DNA from: Leptospiraceae bacterium
GTDB lineage: Bacteria; Spirochaetota; Leptospiria; Leptospirales; Leptospiraceae
DNA length: 64,000 nt
NCBI GenBank assembly: GCA_024233835.1
Contig: JACKPC010000001.1
Coordinates: 1,860,001-1,924,000, forward strand
Direction of reading: 5' to 3'
Positions 54,367 through 63,424 of the stretch are shown piece after piece. The notes below the pieces were generated by a model, which had not been told where the DNA came from, searched no databases, and saw only the letters and a program-made list of their open reading frames with translations. Position 1 is the first letter of the stretch; each line of letters opens with the position of its first letter. The position numbers and the translations under genes were made by a program.

Positions 54367-54525
54367 AAACATGACAGTCCTTTTTCTCCCAGCCATCCGG
54401 CCTGGCTCAGTGTAAAAATCATCCGGCTTGGGAAAGTCGAAGATGGGAGCTTCCCATGAATTCTGACCGACATCAGACCGATTCCCCAGCTCATTCCAAA
54501 GGGTATTTTAAACTATATAAGCCTT

Positions 54526-54842
54526 TCCTATATTATTGTTCAAAAGTTCTGTGATTCACTTCCTCTGTATAGGATATGTGGAATACTACAGCGATATGGT
54601 TTTGGTCTAAGTCTATCAACCCTTTCTGATAATCTGCTTAAAGTATATGAAAGGATAGAGCCTGTTGTAAATGAAATATTGCGTTCTATATTGAATAATA
54701 CAGTTCTTCAAATAGACGAAACGTATTTCAGCGCTACGAAAAGATTCGTCCAATAATGGAAGAAATGAAAGAATATTTAGCTAATGTGTATCCTAAATAT
54801 ACTCCAAAATCTGATGCGGCCAAAGCGATATCTTACTTTTAA
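54526..54842 (+). pseudogene. IS66-family transposase remnant
   Basis: Translated pieces match the IS66 transposase core in order: KFCDSLPLYRICGILQRYGF, then STLSDNLLKVYERIEPV and VLQIDETYF, where the DE(T) is the first catalytic motif. After a large internal deletion and a frame change, RYEKIRPIMEEMKEYL and TPKSDAAKAISYF appear, then a stop. The downstream catalytic part is missing. No terminal inverted repeats are seen. It is a dead fragment. Confidence 0.75.
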
Positions 54843-54849
54843 AATACAT

Positions 54850-55230
54850 TTATATATTTTTGAAAATTACTTTAGTTATATCTTCAATAAGATTCGTGAA
54901 GTTAATTGGCTTGACATAATAGGCAGCAGGGTTAATACCCTCAGCTCTCATTCTGGTTTCAGGATCATCATAGCCTGTTATAAAAATAATATTTGTCTGA
55001 ATCTCCTTTTTTATTTTTTCAGCAGCTTGAATCCCATCCATCTCGCCTACAAGGTTTATATCCATAAGTATGCAGACTGGTTTGTTTTGCATGGCTAAAT
55101 AGATAGCTTTTTCTCCTGTTGCTGCAATACCTATTACTTTATATCCTTTCTTCTCCAAAAACATTTTGTAATGAGATGCTATCATAATTTCATCTTCTAC
55201 AATTAATATGTTATCTGAGGTATTTTCCAT
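54850..55230 (-). CDS. Single-domain response regulator
   Basis: A 126-residue CheY-like receiver with no output domain. The acidic pair is in IVEDEIM, the phospho-acceptor is Asp57 in ILMDINLVG, the Thr is in IFITGY, and Lys lies in YYVKPIN. The frame goes up to a codon at 55269, but the ATG at 55230 has AAAGGA upstream and gives the normal N-terminus. It starts 1 bp after the histidine kinase gene ends, so the two form one unit, the kinase phosphorylating this regulator. Output must be by protein contact. Confidence 0.92.
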   Translation of the reverse strand: MENTSDNILIVEDEIMIASHYKMFLEKKGYKVIGIAATGEKAIYLAMQNKPVCILMDINLVGEMDGIQAAEKIKKEIQTNIIFITGYDDPETRMRAEGINPAAYYVKPINFTNLIEDITKVIFKNI

Positions 55231-55231
55231 A

Positions 55232-56644
55232 TTAAATCCTTTCAAAAAAAAGAGCGTTATTGAATTCAATCCTACAAATTATTCCATTTTTATTTTCAAA
55301 GTTTATATTTCCCTGTAACTGATGCTCTACGAGTGCAAAGATATTATTCAAGCCATGTTTTCCATCAGAATGAAAATTAAAGCTATCCGAAACACCTATG
55401 CCATTATCTGAAACATGAAAATGAATTATTCGTTTTTCATCCTGGTTAAGGCTAAGATTTATATGACCTTTCGCTCCTGTTGGGAATGCGTGCATTACAA
55501 TATTGGAAAGCAACTCACTCAGAATCATTCCGCAGGGGATGGCTACATCTATTAATACTGATATATCTTCAAGCTCTAACTCAAGAAAAATATTTTGTGA
55601 TATATTATAATTTTCCATTAATAATTTGGTTAGTTCGATGAAGTAATCTTTTAAATTAATATTTGAAAGATTATAAGACTGGTAAAGCATTTTATGTACA
55701 AGAGACATTGCCAGGATTTTATCTTCAATTTTTCGAATCGCCTGATCATATTCCATATTATCTGTTGTTAGTCTTTCCATTGCTAACATTGAAGCGATCA
55801 CCTGCATATTATTTTTAGTACGATGATAAAGTTCTCTTAATAATATAGTTTTTTCTTCAAGGCTTTCTTTAATTTGTTTTTCTGCTTTTCTATGTTCGGT
55901 AACATCAGAAATAACAAAAGTAAAATGACTTAAATGCAAATGAGTTATCGTAGCTTCCAGTATATGAATTCCATCCGGTAGTTCACGTTGGTATTCAAAT
56001 TTAACCGGCTTACCGACACATTCTGATTCTCTACATTTTTCTAACCAGTACTGCCTTATATCTTTTGAGACTCCTGCTTCGCTTGAAAGCATTCCTTTAA
56101 TATTATCTTGAGATATTTTTATATATTTACTGGCAGCTTTATTAATTCTTATATAGCGCATATCACTTTTATTATATAAGGCTTCTACAATACCCATAAA
56201 TTCCTGTGAATGTTCAAGAAAATGTTCCAGAGTAAATTCGTTTTTTATTAAGGCTTCCAGGGCAAGATAGCGTTTTGTAATATCCCTATTCGTACCATGA
56301 ATTCCGATAATATTTCCACTTTTATTCATTATAGGGAGAAGCTTGATATCATAATAATGAACTAAGCCATCAGACATATCCATAGATAATTCAAATTGGA
56401 TAGTTTTCTGGTTTGAATATACTTTGTTTATATTTCTTTGCCATTCATCAAGTATCTTTTCAGAAGAAATAAGATCCGAATAATGCTTGCCTATAATTTC
56501 ACTTTTATTTTTTTTGAATGCTTCACAAAAACTATGATTTACAGCAGTATAGTGGCCATCCAAATTAAAGCTATAAATAAAATCGTCAGTATTATTTATT
56601 AAGATCCTGTATAAATCATCTTCTTTGAATTTCGTATCTTTCAC
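55232..56644 (-). CDS. PAS-domain sensor histidine kinase, HisKA_2 type
   Basis: A 470-residue soluble kinase. Two PAS domains are seen (~10-125 with NNTDDFIYSFNLDGHYTAV and GIHGTNRDITKR; ~140-255 with MRYIRINKAASKYI and HFTFVISDVTEHRK). A HisKA_2 dimerisation domain has the phospho-acceptor in LLRELYHRTKNN. The ATPase domain follows (ILSELLSNIVMHAF, HVSDNGIGV, GKHGLNNIFALVEHQL). No membrane segment is present, so it senses an internal cue. The frame extends to TTG 56725, but a strong promoter (TTGACA-17-TATTAT) lies within that extension. GTG 56644, with GGAAG nine bases before, is therefore chosen. Confidence 0.88.
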   Translation of the reverse strand: MKDTKFKEDDLYRILINNTDDFIYSFNLDGHYTAVNHSFCEAFKKNKSEIIGKHYSDLISSEKILDEWQRNINKVYSNQKTIQFELSMDMSDGLVHYYDIKLLPIMNKSGNIIGIHGTNRDITKRYLALEALIKNEFTLEHFLEHSQEFMGIVEALYNKSDMRYIRINKAASKYIKISQDNIKGMLSSEAGVSKDIRQYWLEKCRESECVGKPVKFEYQRELPDGIHILEATITHLHLSHFTFVISDVTEHRKAEKQIKESLEEKTILLRELYHRTKNNMQVIASMLAMERLTTDNMEYDQAIRKIEDKILAMSLVHKMLYQSYNLSNINLKDYFIELTKLLMENYNISQNIFLELELEDISVLIDVAIPCGMILSELLSNIVMHAFPTGAKGHINLSLNQDEKRIIHFHVSDNGIGVSDSFNFHSDGKHGLNNIFALVEHQLQGNINFENKNGIICRIEFNNALFFERI

Positions 56645-56677
56645 CTTTTTATACTTCCAAATCAAGCTTCTCTTGTA

Positions 56678-56706
56678 ATAATAATAGTATTTATCCTGAT
56701 TGTCAA
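56678..56706 (-). promoter_or_regulatory. Sigma-70-like promoter of the kinase/response-regulator unit
   Basis: On the minus strand, a consensus TTGACA (56701-56706) is separated by exactly 17 bp from TATTAT (56678-56683). The predicted start of transcription, near 56671, falls ~27 nt before the GTG at 56644. This rules out the longer upstream start. Confidence 0.7.
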
Positions 56707-56933
56707 GTTGAAAAGGTGTGTGCAAATAAGTTGAGAGCTTTTTAAATAATATGGGTAAGATTAATCCTGTTTGTATTTATAGACCTTTCAAGGGCAATCT
56801 CGCGCTCTTTGAGTCAGGATTGGTTCTCGATTTATCTGTTTCTGACGTATCCAATCAAAAAAATGGGCGAAGAGAAAGTAGAGATTTGGAAGTTCATGGT
56901 ACCATACAAATACCCGACCCGGAAAAAATATTT

Positions 56934-56997
56934 AAAACATCATGCACGGTATTTTTGGGACTGCTAATAAACTAAAAGTTAAAATTCTTGATTATCT
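56934..56997. repeat. 64-bp direct repeat, left copy
   Basis: Matches 58350-58413 without gaps at 55 of 64 positions (counted by eye). The two copies flank the WD40 lipoprotein gene in the same orientation. Confidence 0.75.
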
Positions 56998-57087
56998 TCC
57001 TTTTTTTTGAGCGGATATAATAAGATGAGAAAAGTCCTGTGAAATAAGTATTCACTCACATTTAAAAAGGATAGAAGGAGTTGCGAA

Positions 57088-58335
57088 ATGTTGAAAGGTG
57101 ATAAATTGAATTGTTACAATATAGTTTATGGATTTATAAAAAGAACACATTTAACTTGTATTCTTCTATCTTTTTTCCTGTCTTCCTGCGGAACGTACAG
57201 GAACCTGCAATACGGAATTAAAAGGAGGAAATCTCCTGTTCCTTACGGAGGAGTCATGTTTGATGGCTATTCTGCTCTGGTAAAAAGGGAAAGTAGATTT
57301 TTTTTGGATCTGCCTTTAAGTCTTGCAGCCGATACAGTTTTACTTCCTATTGTTCTTCCCTGGTTTTTAATTGAAATGCAAATCAGAAGTACGTCTTATC
57401 GGAGTAGGAAGGAAGAAGCAGGGTATCAGTTGCGAAAGATTATAAACGCCGGAGGGCATAGTTTACAAATACAGGCTCTAGCTTTTAGCCCGGATGGGAA
57501 ACTCCTGGCTACAGGTTCTATAGATGATCTCACAAAAATCTGGAGTATAGAGGGCGGACTTCTGGCAAGTTTTAAAACCGGAGATGTAGGTGCTCTCGCT
57601 TTTAGTCCTGATGGGAAGCTTCTGGCTGCTGCTTCCGAAGATGAGGGAATTACTCTTTGGAATGTTCCGGAGAATAAACTTGAGAAACGCCTGGGAACTG
57701 AAACTCGAGCCAGATATATCACCTTTAGTCCGGATGGCAAACAGCTTCTTTGTACTTCTTATAATAATGGAACCGTGAAGCTTATTGATCTTTCCGGAAA
57801 AGTATTTCTCAAGTTAGATGTATTGCAGGCGCGTCTGGCTATTTTTAACCGGGAAGGAACTTTAATTATAACAGGAGGGGATAAGCTTATGATCTGGAAC
57901 AGGGATGGGAAGCTACTTAAGTCCTGGGATGCTTATGGTCCTAAGGTTTTACGGATGGATCTTCATTCCAATATACGCTCTCTCGGGGGAGGTAAATCTC
58001 TCTATGTCTGGTCCGAGGACGGTAAACTTTTAGAGGAGTTGCCGGGTGCGGCTTATTCATCAAAACGGTATTTTGTGGATGATGAGCATATCCTCGGATG
58101 TTTTGATTCCCCCTTCCGGGGCTGTAAATTATATGATACAACTGGAAACATTATCTGGGAATTTGCTTCTGAGGAGCTGAATAGTAGCTGGGAAGTTGCC
58201 GCTCTTCATGTTGGACTTAAACTCTTTGCCATAACAAAGGAAAATATAGTGTGGTTGATGGATTTAAGAACGGGAAAGTTCATTCGAAAAATACCGGATG
58301 ATACAAAAAGACCGGAACCTGAATCAAATCCCTGA
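57088..58335 (+). CDS. Lipoprotein: YceK-like domain fused to a WD40 repeat domain
   Basis: A 415-residue lipoprotein. The leader ends in LSFFLSSCG, a lipobox with Cys34. Residues ~50-95 (PYGGVMFDGYS, FFLDLPLSLAADTVLLPIVLPW) resemble the YceK/YidQ (DUF1375) small lipoproteins. Residues ~118-415 are WD40/beta-propeller blades with the repeated ALAFSPDGKLLATGS / FSPDGKLLAAAS signature and W at blade ends. Start is supported by AGAAGGAG. A propeller on a membrane lipoprotein should be a protein-binding platform on the periplasmic side. The combination is unusual. The gene is bounded by 64-bp direct repeats. Confidence 0.8.
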   Translation: MLKGDKLNCYNIVYGFIKRTHLTCILLSFFLSSCGTYRNLQYGIKRRKSPVPYGGVMFDGYSALVKRESRFFLDLPLSLAADTVLLPIVLPWFLIEMQIRSTSYRSRKEEAGYQLRKIINAGGHSLQIQALAFSPDGKLLATGSIDDLTKIWSIEGGLLASFKTGDVGALAFSPDGKLLAAASEDEGITLWNVPENKLEKRLGTETRARYITFSPDGKQLLCTSYNNGTVKLIDLSGKVFLKLDVLQARLAIFNREGTLIITGGDKLMIWNRDGKLLKSWDAYGPKVLRMDLHSNIRSLGGGKSLYVWSEDGKLLEELPGAAYSSKRYFVDDEHILGCFDSPFRGCKLYDTTGNIIWEFASEELNSSWEVAALHVGLKLFAITKENIVWLMDLRTGKFIRKIPDDTKRPEPESNP

Positions 58336-58349
58336 TAGAACACCTGTTA

Positions 58350-58413
58350 AAAACATCATACACGCTATTTTTAAGATTTCTAATAAACTGAATGTTAATA
58401 TTCTTGATTATCT
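58350..58413. repeat. 64-bp direct repeat, right copy
   Basis: Partner of 56934-56997; it begins 14 bp after the stop of the WD40 lipoprotein gene. Such paired repeats are expected after insertion of a cassette or after duplication of a transcription end region. Confidence 0.75.
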
Positions 58414-58507
58414 CATCGATTTGTTTAAATATAGTTTAGTAGTAGCCTATATTTGTATAGTAAATTTTCTGGACAGTTTTCTACCTCCATAATTTTCTGA
58501 CATTATC

Positions 58508-59527
58508 ATGTCCTCAGAAAATATCCATGATAAGCTTTTCAAAGCCACTATGTCCGACAGAGAAAATGCTCTGGACTTTTTCCGGAGCTATCTTCCGGCA
58601 GAGCTACTTGAAAATTTAGATTTAAATTCCCTAAACTTGGAAAAAGGAAGCTTTATTGATGATAGTCTGAAAGAGGGGTTTTCGGATACTCTCTATCGTG
58701 TGGGTTTAAAATCCGGGGAAGAGGCTTACCTTTACATTCTTTTTGACCATAAGAGTAAAGCCGATAGGTATACCGGTCTCCAACTTCTGGGTTATATGGT
58801 AAAGATCTGGCAGCGTTATCGCAATCATTCCGCGAAGAAGAAACAGCGACACCAGAAACTACCTATGATACTACCCATAGTAGTTTACCACGGACAAAAG
58901 AGATGGAAGCATGGCCTGGATTTTCAGTCAATGATTGAAACCCCGAAAAAATATGAAAGGTTTGTGCCCAGGTTTGACTTTCTGTTTTATGACCTTCCCC
59001 GTGTAGCTGATGAATCTATTATGGGGAACGAGGTTTTACAGGCATCCTTTTACCTGTTCAAATATAGTTTTCATCCGGATCTGGGAGAAAACCTGGGAAC
59101 AATTCTGCAACTTTTGGAGAGAATCGAAGACGAGAACCGTCAAAATAGATGGCTTACGATCATTCTGAATTATCTAATCCGTGGTCCGGAGCAAATAACA
59201 CTTGACAGGCTGGAAAAATTAATAGAAAGTTTAGACTTAGAAGGAGTTCGAAAGACAATGCCAACCATAGCAGATGCACTTGAACAAAGAGGCTATAATA
59301 GAGGCGAGCAGATTGGCTATTCTAAAGGCGAGCAGATAGGTTATTCTAAAGGCAAGCGTCTGGCAGAATTACGGGCCGAAAGGGCTGAGCGGAAAGAAAA
59401 GCTAAGAACAGCACTCAAGATGCAAGAAGCCGGTTCCGAGCTCGCATTTATTGTCGAAATTACAGAACTCGAAAAAGCTTACCTGATACGCTTTTTCCGT
59501 CGAGTTGGTCGAATCATCAGCGACTGA
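58508..59527 (+). CDS. Rpn-family recombination-promoting nuclease/putative transposase
   Basis: A 339-residue protein of the RpnA/YhgA-like (Transposase_31) group, different from the pair at 19.7-22 kb. HDKLFKATMSDRENALDFF and YLPAEL at the N-terminus are diagnostic. SDTLYRVGLKSG and YILFDHKSK hold the PD-(D/E)XK-type residues. LPIVVYHGQKRW follows. The C-terminal part has two eight-residue repeats (GEQIGYSK, coded by 24-bp DNA repeats at 59303-59350) and a charged coil. Members of the group cleave DNA and promote RecA-independent recombination. The gene stands alone ~170 bp before the flagellar operon. Confidence 0.88.
   Translation: MSSENIHDKLFKATMSDRENALDFFRSYLPAELLENLDLNSLNLEKGSFIDDSLKEGFSDTLYRVGLKSGEEAYLYILFDHKSKADRYTGLQLLGYMVKIWQRYRNHSAKKKQRHQKLPMILPIVVYHGQKRWKHGLDFQSMIETPKKYERFVPRFDFLFYDLPRVADESIMGNEVLQASFYLFKYSFHPDLGENLGTILQLLERIEDENRQNRWLTIILNYLIRGPEQITLDRLEKLIESLDLEGVRKTMPTIADALEQRGYNRGEQIGYSKGEQIGYSKGKRLAELRAERAERKEKLRTALKMQEAGSELAFIVEITELEKAYLIRFFRRVGRIISD
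59303..59350 (+). repeat. Two tandem 24-bp repeats in the Rpn gene
   Basis: Two nearly identical 24-bp units encode GEQIGYSK twice, with a third partial unit after them (GKRLAE). The unit length keeps the frame, so copy number can change without breaking the protein, as in the coiled coil of the other Rpn pair. Confidence 0.75.
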
Positions 59528-59699
59528 CTAGAGAAACCTTCGCCCACAGGCTGGAAAAAATGAATTATACCCCACCTCTATCAATCCCCATAATACTCAG
59601 TTTTTGAAACCAGAGCCTGTTTTGAAGCCAAAAAAGTAGAAAAAAAACTAAGTACCGTCTGTATTTCGTCGATGTAGAACCTAGGGATATTTTATTATT

Positions 59700-60224
59700 A
59701 TGAAAAAACTTTCCGCTGAATGGCTCGACGACCTTGTAGGTATTTTTAAGGAAGAAATCCGGATTTATAGGGATCTTCTGGATATAGAACTGAAGAAAAA
59801 AGATACTATATTAAAAGCCGAAGGTAAAAAGCTACAGGAATTTACCAATCAGACCCGGGAACTCATCAGTAAAGCGGCAAGGCTCGAAGAGAACCGGATG
59901 AAGTCTATTCAGCAGGTATATGAAGATGCAAGCATAGAAAAAAAGGCCGAAATCCCCGTTTTGAGCGAGTTTTTAGACCAGATCGATAGGGATTCCAATT
60001 ATAAGCTAAAAGGTCTCGCTAACGACTTAAAAGAGGTCGTTCGAAACCTAAAGGAAAAATTAGAAATTAACGAAAGGCTTTTAAAATCCCGTCATGATAT
60101 GTATGAAATGACTATGGATGTCTTAAAACAGGCAACCGAAGTCGAAATGCCCTCCTATGATTCGGGTTCTCCCAGGGGGCAAAAATCAAGGGCAGCTTCT
60201 GTCCTTTTAAATACCAGGGCTTAG
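59700..60224 (+). CDS. flgN: FlgN-family flagellar export chaperone
   Basis: A 174-residue, highly charged, nearly all-helical protein. Length, composition and the position immediately before flgK (8 bp) fit FlgN, which binds FlgK and FlgL in the cytoplasm and hands them to the flagellar export gate. Sequence motifs of this family are weak, so the call rests largely on context. AGGGATA lies upstream of the ATG, but a bit far. It heads the operon flgN-flgK-flgL-fliW-csrA. Confidence 0.8.
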   Translation: MKKLSAEWLDDLVGIFKEEIRIYRDLLDIELKKKDTILKAEGKKLQEFTNQTRELISKAARLEENRMKSIQQVYEDASIEKKAEIPVLSEFLDQIDRDSNYKLKGLANDLKEVVRNLKEKLEINERLLKSRHDMYEMTMDVLKQATEVEMPSYDSGSPRGQKSRAASVLLNTRA

Positions 60225-60232
60225 AGGTACTT

Positions 60233-62143
60233 ATGGGTTCAACGTTTTCAGGTATAGAAATTGGTAAAAGAGGACTTTCTGTCCATCAACAGGCCATTCA
60301 AACTACCGGCCACAACATCTCCAATGCGGACGATAAACATTACGCTCGCCAGAGAATTAATTCAGGAACTGTAGATCCTTTATATGAACCCTCTCTAAAC
60401 CGGGCTCATGTGGCCGGTCAAATCGGTCAGGGTTCTGTAGTGGAATCTATTGAGAGAGTCAGAGACTCCTTTCTGGATGACCGGGTAATGGAAACCACTA
60501 CAGAAAAAGAATACTGGAATACAAAATCTGAATATTTACGACAGGTAGAAACTATTTTTGCCGAGCCGGGTGGCATTACCATTCGAAAACAACTCGACCA
60601 GTTCTGGTCTTCCTGGGAAGAACTGGCCAACTACCCCGAAGAAAATGCTCATAGAGCTGTTGTTCGAGAAAAAGCTATGGCTCTCGGTTCAAGGGTAGAG
60701 GATACTTTTCGCAAGTTGAGTATGCTTCGGGACCAGTCCAATAAGGAATTGGAATCGAGGGTAAATATGCTGAATAACCTCGTTGAAAATATTCGTAACT
60801 TGAACGGACGAATTGCCAAGGCTGAAGCTATGGGAGACATGCCCAATGACCTTTATGACAAAAGGGACAAGGCCGTAGAAGAGCTTTCCGGTCTTTCGGA
60901 TATTTCTGTAGGCAGAAGCGACAAAGACGAGTTCATGGTCTTTATCGGTCAGCAAATTCTCGTCCAGGGAACCAAAGGCCATAAAATAAAGCTTGAGGGC
61001 AATCCTGCGAAAAATGGTTTTTTGGATACCTACTGGGAAGACAACGGAAAACAGGTGCTTTTTGAAAGGGGTCGTATCCAGGCCTTATTTGAAGTTCGTG
61101 ATATTATTATGAGAGAAAAAATCGACCAACTCGATTCTCTCGCCTTAAACGTAAAAGAAGCAACGAATGAAGTTCACCGGGATGGATTCGGCCTGAATGG
61201 CAAAACCAATCTGGACTTCTTCGAAGTGAAGAACCTCTCCCGCAACTTAAGAGGGGAGGTGGACAACGATATGGACGGGGTTAATGATTCTACCGCCATA
61301 TTTAAAGTGACCGGAAAAACAAAGATTGATCCGACAAAACCTATTGGAATTTCCGGAACTCTGACCCTTCAGCAAAACGATGAGAAGTCTACTCCTGTAT
61401 ATATCAACTATCGTCCCGATGATACCATGGATTCTGTGATCCAGAGAATCAACCAGAGCAAAGCCGGTGTAGTGGCCTATATGAACCAGGATAACCAGCT
61501 TTCTATCAAGGCAAAAATAGCAGAGGATCATCCGAGTCGTAACTTCATGATCCGTCACCTTGAAGACTCCGGTAATCTTTTAAGCGGAATGAGCGGAATT
61601 CTTGCCGGAAGTGGTCAGGCCAGTGCTTTTGATTTCAAAAGACTGGGAGAGATCAATAAACTCCAGGCAAATATGGAGGATATTTCTTTTACTCCACATT
61701 ATCATCCATCTTCTTTCATGAAACTTTCTCCTGAAATCCAGAATAATACAGCCAGTATTGCAGCTTCACGCGGAAAGGATGTGGGAGGAACCGGAGACTA
61801 TAATACACCGAACGGTCACAAGGACGGAGAAAATGCTCTTCTCATTGCAAGGGCTTTACGTGATAAACCCGTTATGGTGGAAAATGATAAAACGGTAGGT
61901 GATTTTTATAACCGAATTATTTCTAAATTAGGAACGGAAGCCAGGGAAGCCAAACAGGAAACCGAAACACAGGTTGCAGTACTCACCGAATACGAAAATC
62001 TTCGTCAATCCGTTATGGGAGTAAATTTGGATGAGGAAATGGCGAATATGGTGCAGTTCCAGCAGGCTTACAACGCGTCTGCAAAGATTATTTCTGTATA
62101 TACCGAAATGTTAGATACTATTATTAACCGACTGGGGGCCTAA
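60233..62143 (+). CDS. flgK: Flagellar hook-associated protein 1
   Basis: A 636-residue hook-filament junction protein. The N-terminal flagellin-like motif is intact: GIEIGKRGLSVHQQAIQTTG and HNISNADDKHYARQR (5-41). The C-terminal helix (MANMVQFQQAYNASAKIIS, then EMLDTIINRLGA) is the other half of the D0/D1 core. The central part is longer than in E. coli FlgK (547), as is common in spirochaetes. It is exported without a cleaved signal and forms the first junction zone between hook and periplasmic filament. GAGGT precedes the ATG. Confidence 0.96.
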   Translation: MGSTFSGIEIGKRGLSVHQQAIQTTGHNISNADDKHYARQRINSGTVDPLYEPSLNRAHVAGQIGQGSVVESIERVRDSFLDDRVMETTTEKEYWNTKSEYLRQVETIFAEPGGITIRKQLDQFWSSWEELANYPEENAHRAVVREKAMALGSRVEDTFRKLSMLRDQSNKELESRVNMLNNLVENIRNLNGRIAKAEAMGDMPNDLYDKRDKAVEELSGLSDISVGRSDKDEFMVFIGQQILVQGTKGHKIKLEGNPAKNGFLDTYWEDNGKQVLFERGRIQALFEVRDIIMREKIDQLDSLALNVKEATNEVHRDGFGLNGKTNLDFFEVKNLSRNLRGEVDNDMDGVNDSTAIFKVTGKTKIDPTKPIGISGTLTLQQNDEKSTPVYINYRPDDTMDSVIQRINQSKAGVVAYMNQDNQLSIKAKIAEDHPSRNFMIRHLEDSGNLLSGMSGILAGSGQASAFDFKRLGEINKLQANMEDISFTPHYHPSSFMKLSPEIQNNTASIAASRGKDVGGTGDYNTPNGHKDGENALLIARALRDKPVMVENDKTVGDFYNRIISKLGTEAREAKQETETQVAVLTEYENLRQSVMGVNLDEEMANMVQFQQAYNASAKIISVYTEMLDTIINRLGA

Positions 62144-62146
62144 GAG

Positions 62147-63412
62147 ATGAGAATAACGAACCAGATGATCAATAACACCCTTTTGTCCAACCTGAATCGT
62201 CACCAGGTAAATATGGATGAAGTGGAAAACCAGCTTGCTACTGGCATGAAAATTCGCAGACCTTCTGACGAGCCGGCGGCTGCTGTAAACCAGATGTATT
62301 TTAGGAGTCGTTTGCACGAGTTAGACCAGTTCGGTAAAAACGTGGTGGATGGACAGAACCGTTTGCAAATGGTTGACGGCCAACTGGATAGGGTAACTGA
62401 TATTATTCAAAGAGTAAGAACTCTTACCGTTCAGGCTTCCAATGGTATCTACCAGGGAGATAAAGGTTTTGAACTGGAAGTGGCTATTGGAAAGGAAATT
62501 GACCAACACCTTCGGGCTCTTGTAGACATTGCAAATTCAAGGGATGCTACAGGTCAATTTGTATTTGGTGGGCATGTAGTCGAGCAGAGACCTTTTGATG
62601 CAGTAGATACCAAGCAGAAAAGTCTGAAGGGTGTGGAACTTAAAGAAGAGATTATCGGTGTTGAATACAGGGGAGATATTGGCGAACAACTTCGTGAGAT
62701 TGAACGCGGAGAATATGTTTCGGTAACGACTCCCGGTAACAAGGTATTCTGGGCTACCAATATGAGTGTAACCAGCGGTGTTAATAATGCCGAATACCGT
62801 GCAGCAGCTGATAGTGTTATAAAATTGGATGGAGTAGAAGTTCGGATTTCTGCGGGTGATACTCTCGACGATGTAATTGATAAGATAAATAATTCTCCCC
62901 TCGAATTAAAAGCTTCCAAGTTAGGGGATGATACCATTTCTCTGGTTACCACTGTGCCTCACCAGATCTGGATGGAAGATGTGGGAGAAGGAACTGTTTT
63001 GAAAGATTTAGGTTTATTAGATCCGTCTAAATCAAATTCTCCAACAGCTTATGCAGATACAGCTACTGTTACCGGTCAGTCTATTTTTGATGTCCTGATT
63101 CAACTCAAATCTGATTTGACAAGCAAAGACCAGGAAAAAATTTCCGGTCGTGATTTGCAAAATATAGATCTCGCTCTGGAAAATATTTTACGGCATCGTT
63201 CCGTAACCGGTGCTAAGATGAATCGTCTCGAAGAGCATACCAAACGTATTGAAGTGGATAAGGGCTACATGACTGAGCTCTTAGCTAATAATGAAGGAAT
63301 TGATTTTCCGGAAACCATTATGAATATGAAATGGTTACAGACTGTGCACGAATACGCTCTGAGTGTGGGTTCCAAGGTGATTCGCCCGACTCTAATGGAT
63401 TTCTTGAGGTAA
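62147..63412 (+). CDS. flgL: Flagellar hook-associated protein 3
   Basis: A 421-residue second junction protein. The N-terminus MRITNQMINNTLLSNLNRHQ and the ATGMKIRRPSDEPAAA segment are typical of FlgL/flagellins. The C-terminal KMNRLEEHTKRIEVDKGYM and WLQTVHEYALSVGSKVIRPTLMDFL close the D0/D1 helices. It is longer than E. coli FlgL (317) owing to a variable middle domain. The gene begins 3 bp after the flgK stop, so translation is probably coupled. FlgL joins FlgK to the flagellar filament. Confidence 0.95.
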   Translation: MRITNQMINNTLLSNLNRHQVNMDEVENQLATGMKIRRPSDEPAAAVNQMYFRSRLHELDQFGKNVVDGQNRLQMVDGQLDRVTDIIQRVRTLTVQASNGIYQGDKGFELEVAIGKEIDQHLRALVDIANSRDATGQFVFGGHVVEQRPFDAVDTKQKSLKGVELKEEIIGVEYRGDIGEQLREIERGEYVSVTTPGNKVFWATNMSVTSGVNNAEYRAAADSVIKLDGVEVRISAGDTLDDVIDKINNSPLELKASKLGDDTISLVTTVPHQIWMEDVGEGTVLKDLGLLDPSKSNSPTAYADTATVTGQSIFDVLIQLKSDLTSKDQEKISGRDLQNIDLALENILRHRSVTGAKMNRLEEHTKRIEVDKGYMTELLANNEGIDFPETIMNMKWLQTVHEYALSVGSKVIRPTLMDFLR

Positions 63413-63424
63413 GTAAATTATAAG

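Larger units (their letters stand above)
54032..54849. other. Gene-free stretch with repeat copy B and IS66 remnant
   Basis: Some 800 bp without an intact gene. From left to right: ~150 bp with nothing recognised, the 186-bp repeat copy B (54181-54366) inside a minus-strand open frame (54128-54355), ~100 bp of G/C-richer sequence related to the 35.9-kb region, and the IS66 transposase remnant (54526-54842). Confidence 0.7.
56645..57087. other. Intergenic stretch between divergent genes
   Basis: It contains the kinase promoter, a 74-codon plus-strand frame (56751-56975) without coding features, one copy of a 64-bp repeat (56934-56997), and a good -10-like TATAAT (57016-57021) without a matching -35. 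The ribosome site AGAAGGAG of the next gene is at its end. Confidence 0.6.

Noticed and set aside
56751..56975. 74-codon plus-strand ORF
   Set aside because: No ribosome site and no family resemblance, and it overlaps one 64-bp repeat copy whose partner is non-coding.
57016..57021. TATAAT as promoter of the WD40 lipoprotein gene
   Set aside because: The -10 is perfect, but no -35 is found at 16-18 bp spacing, so it was not listed as a promoter.
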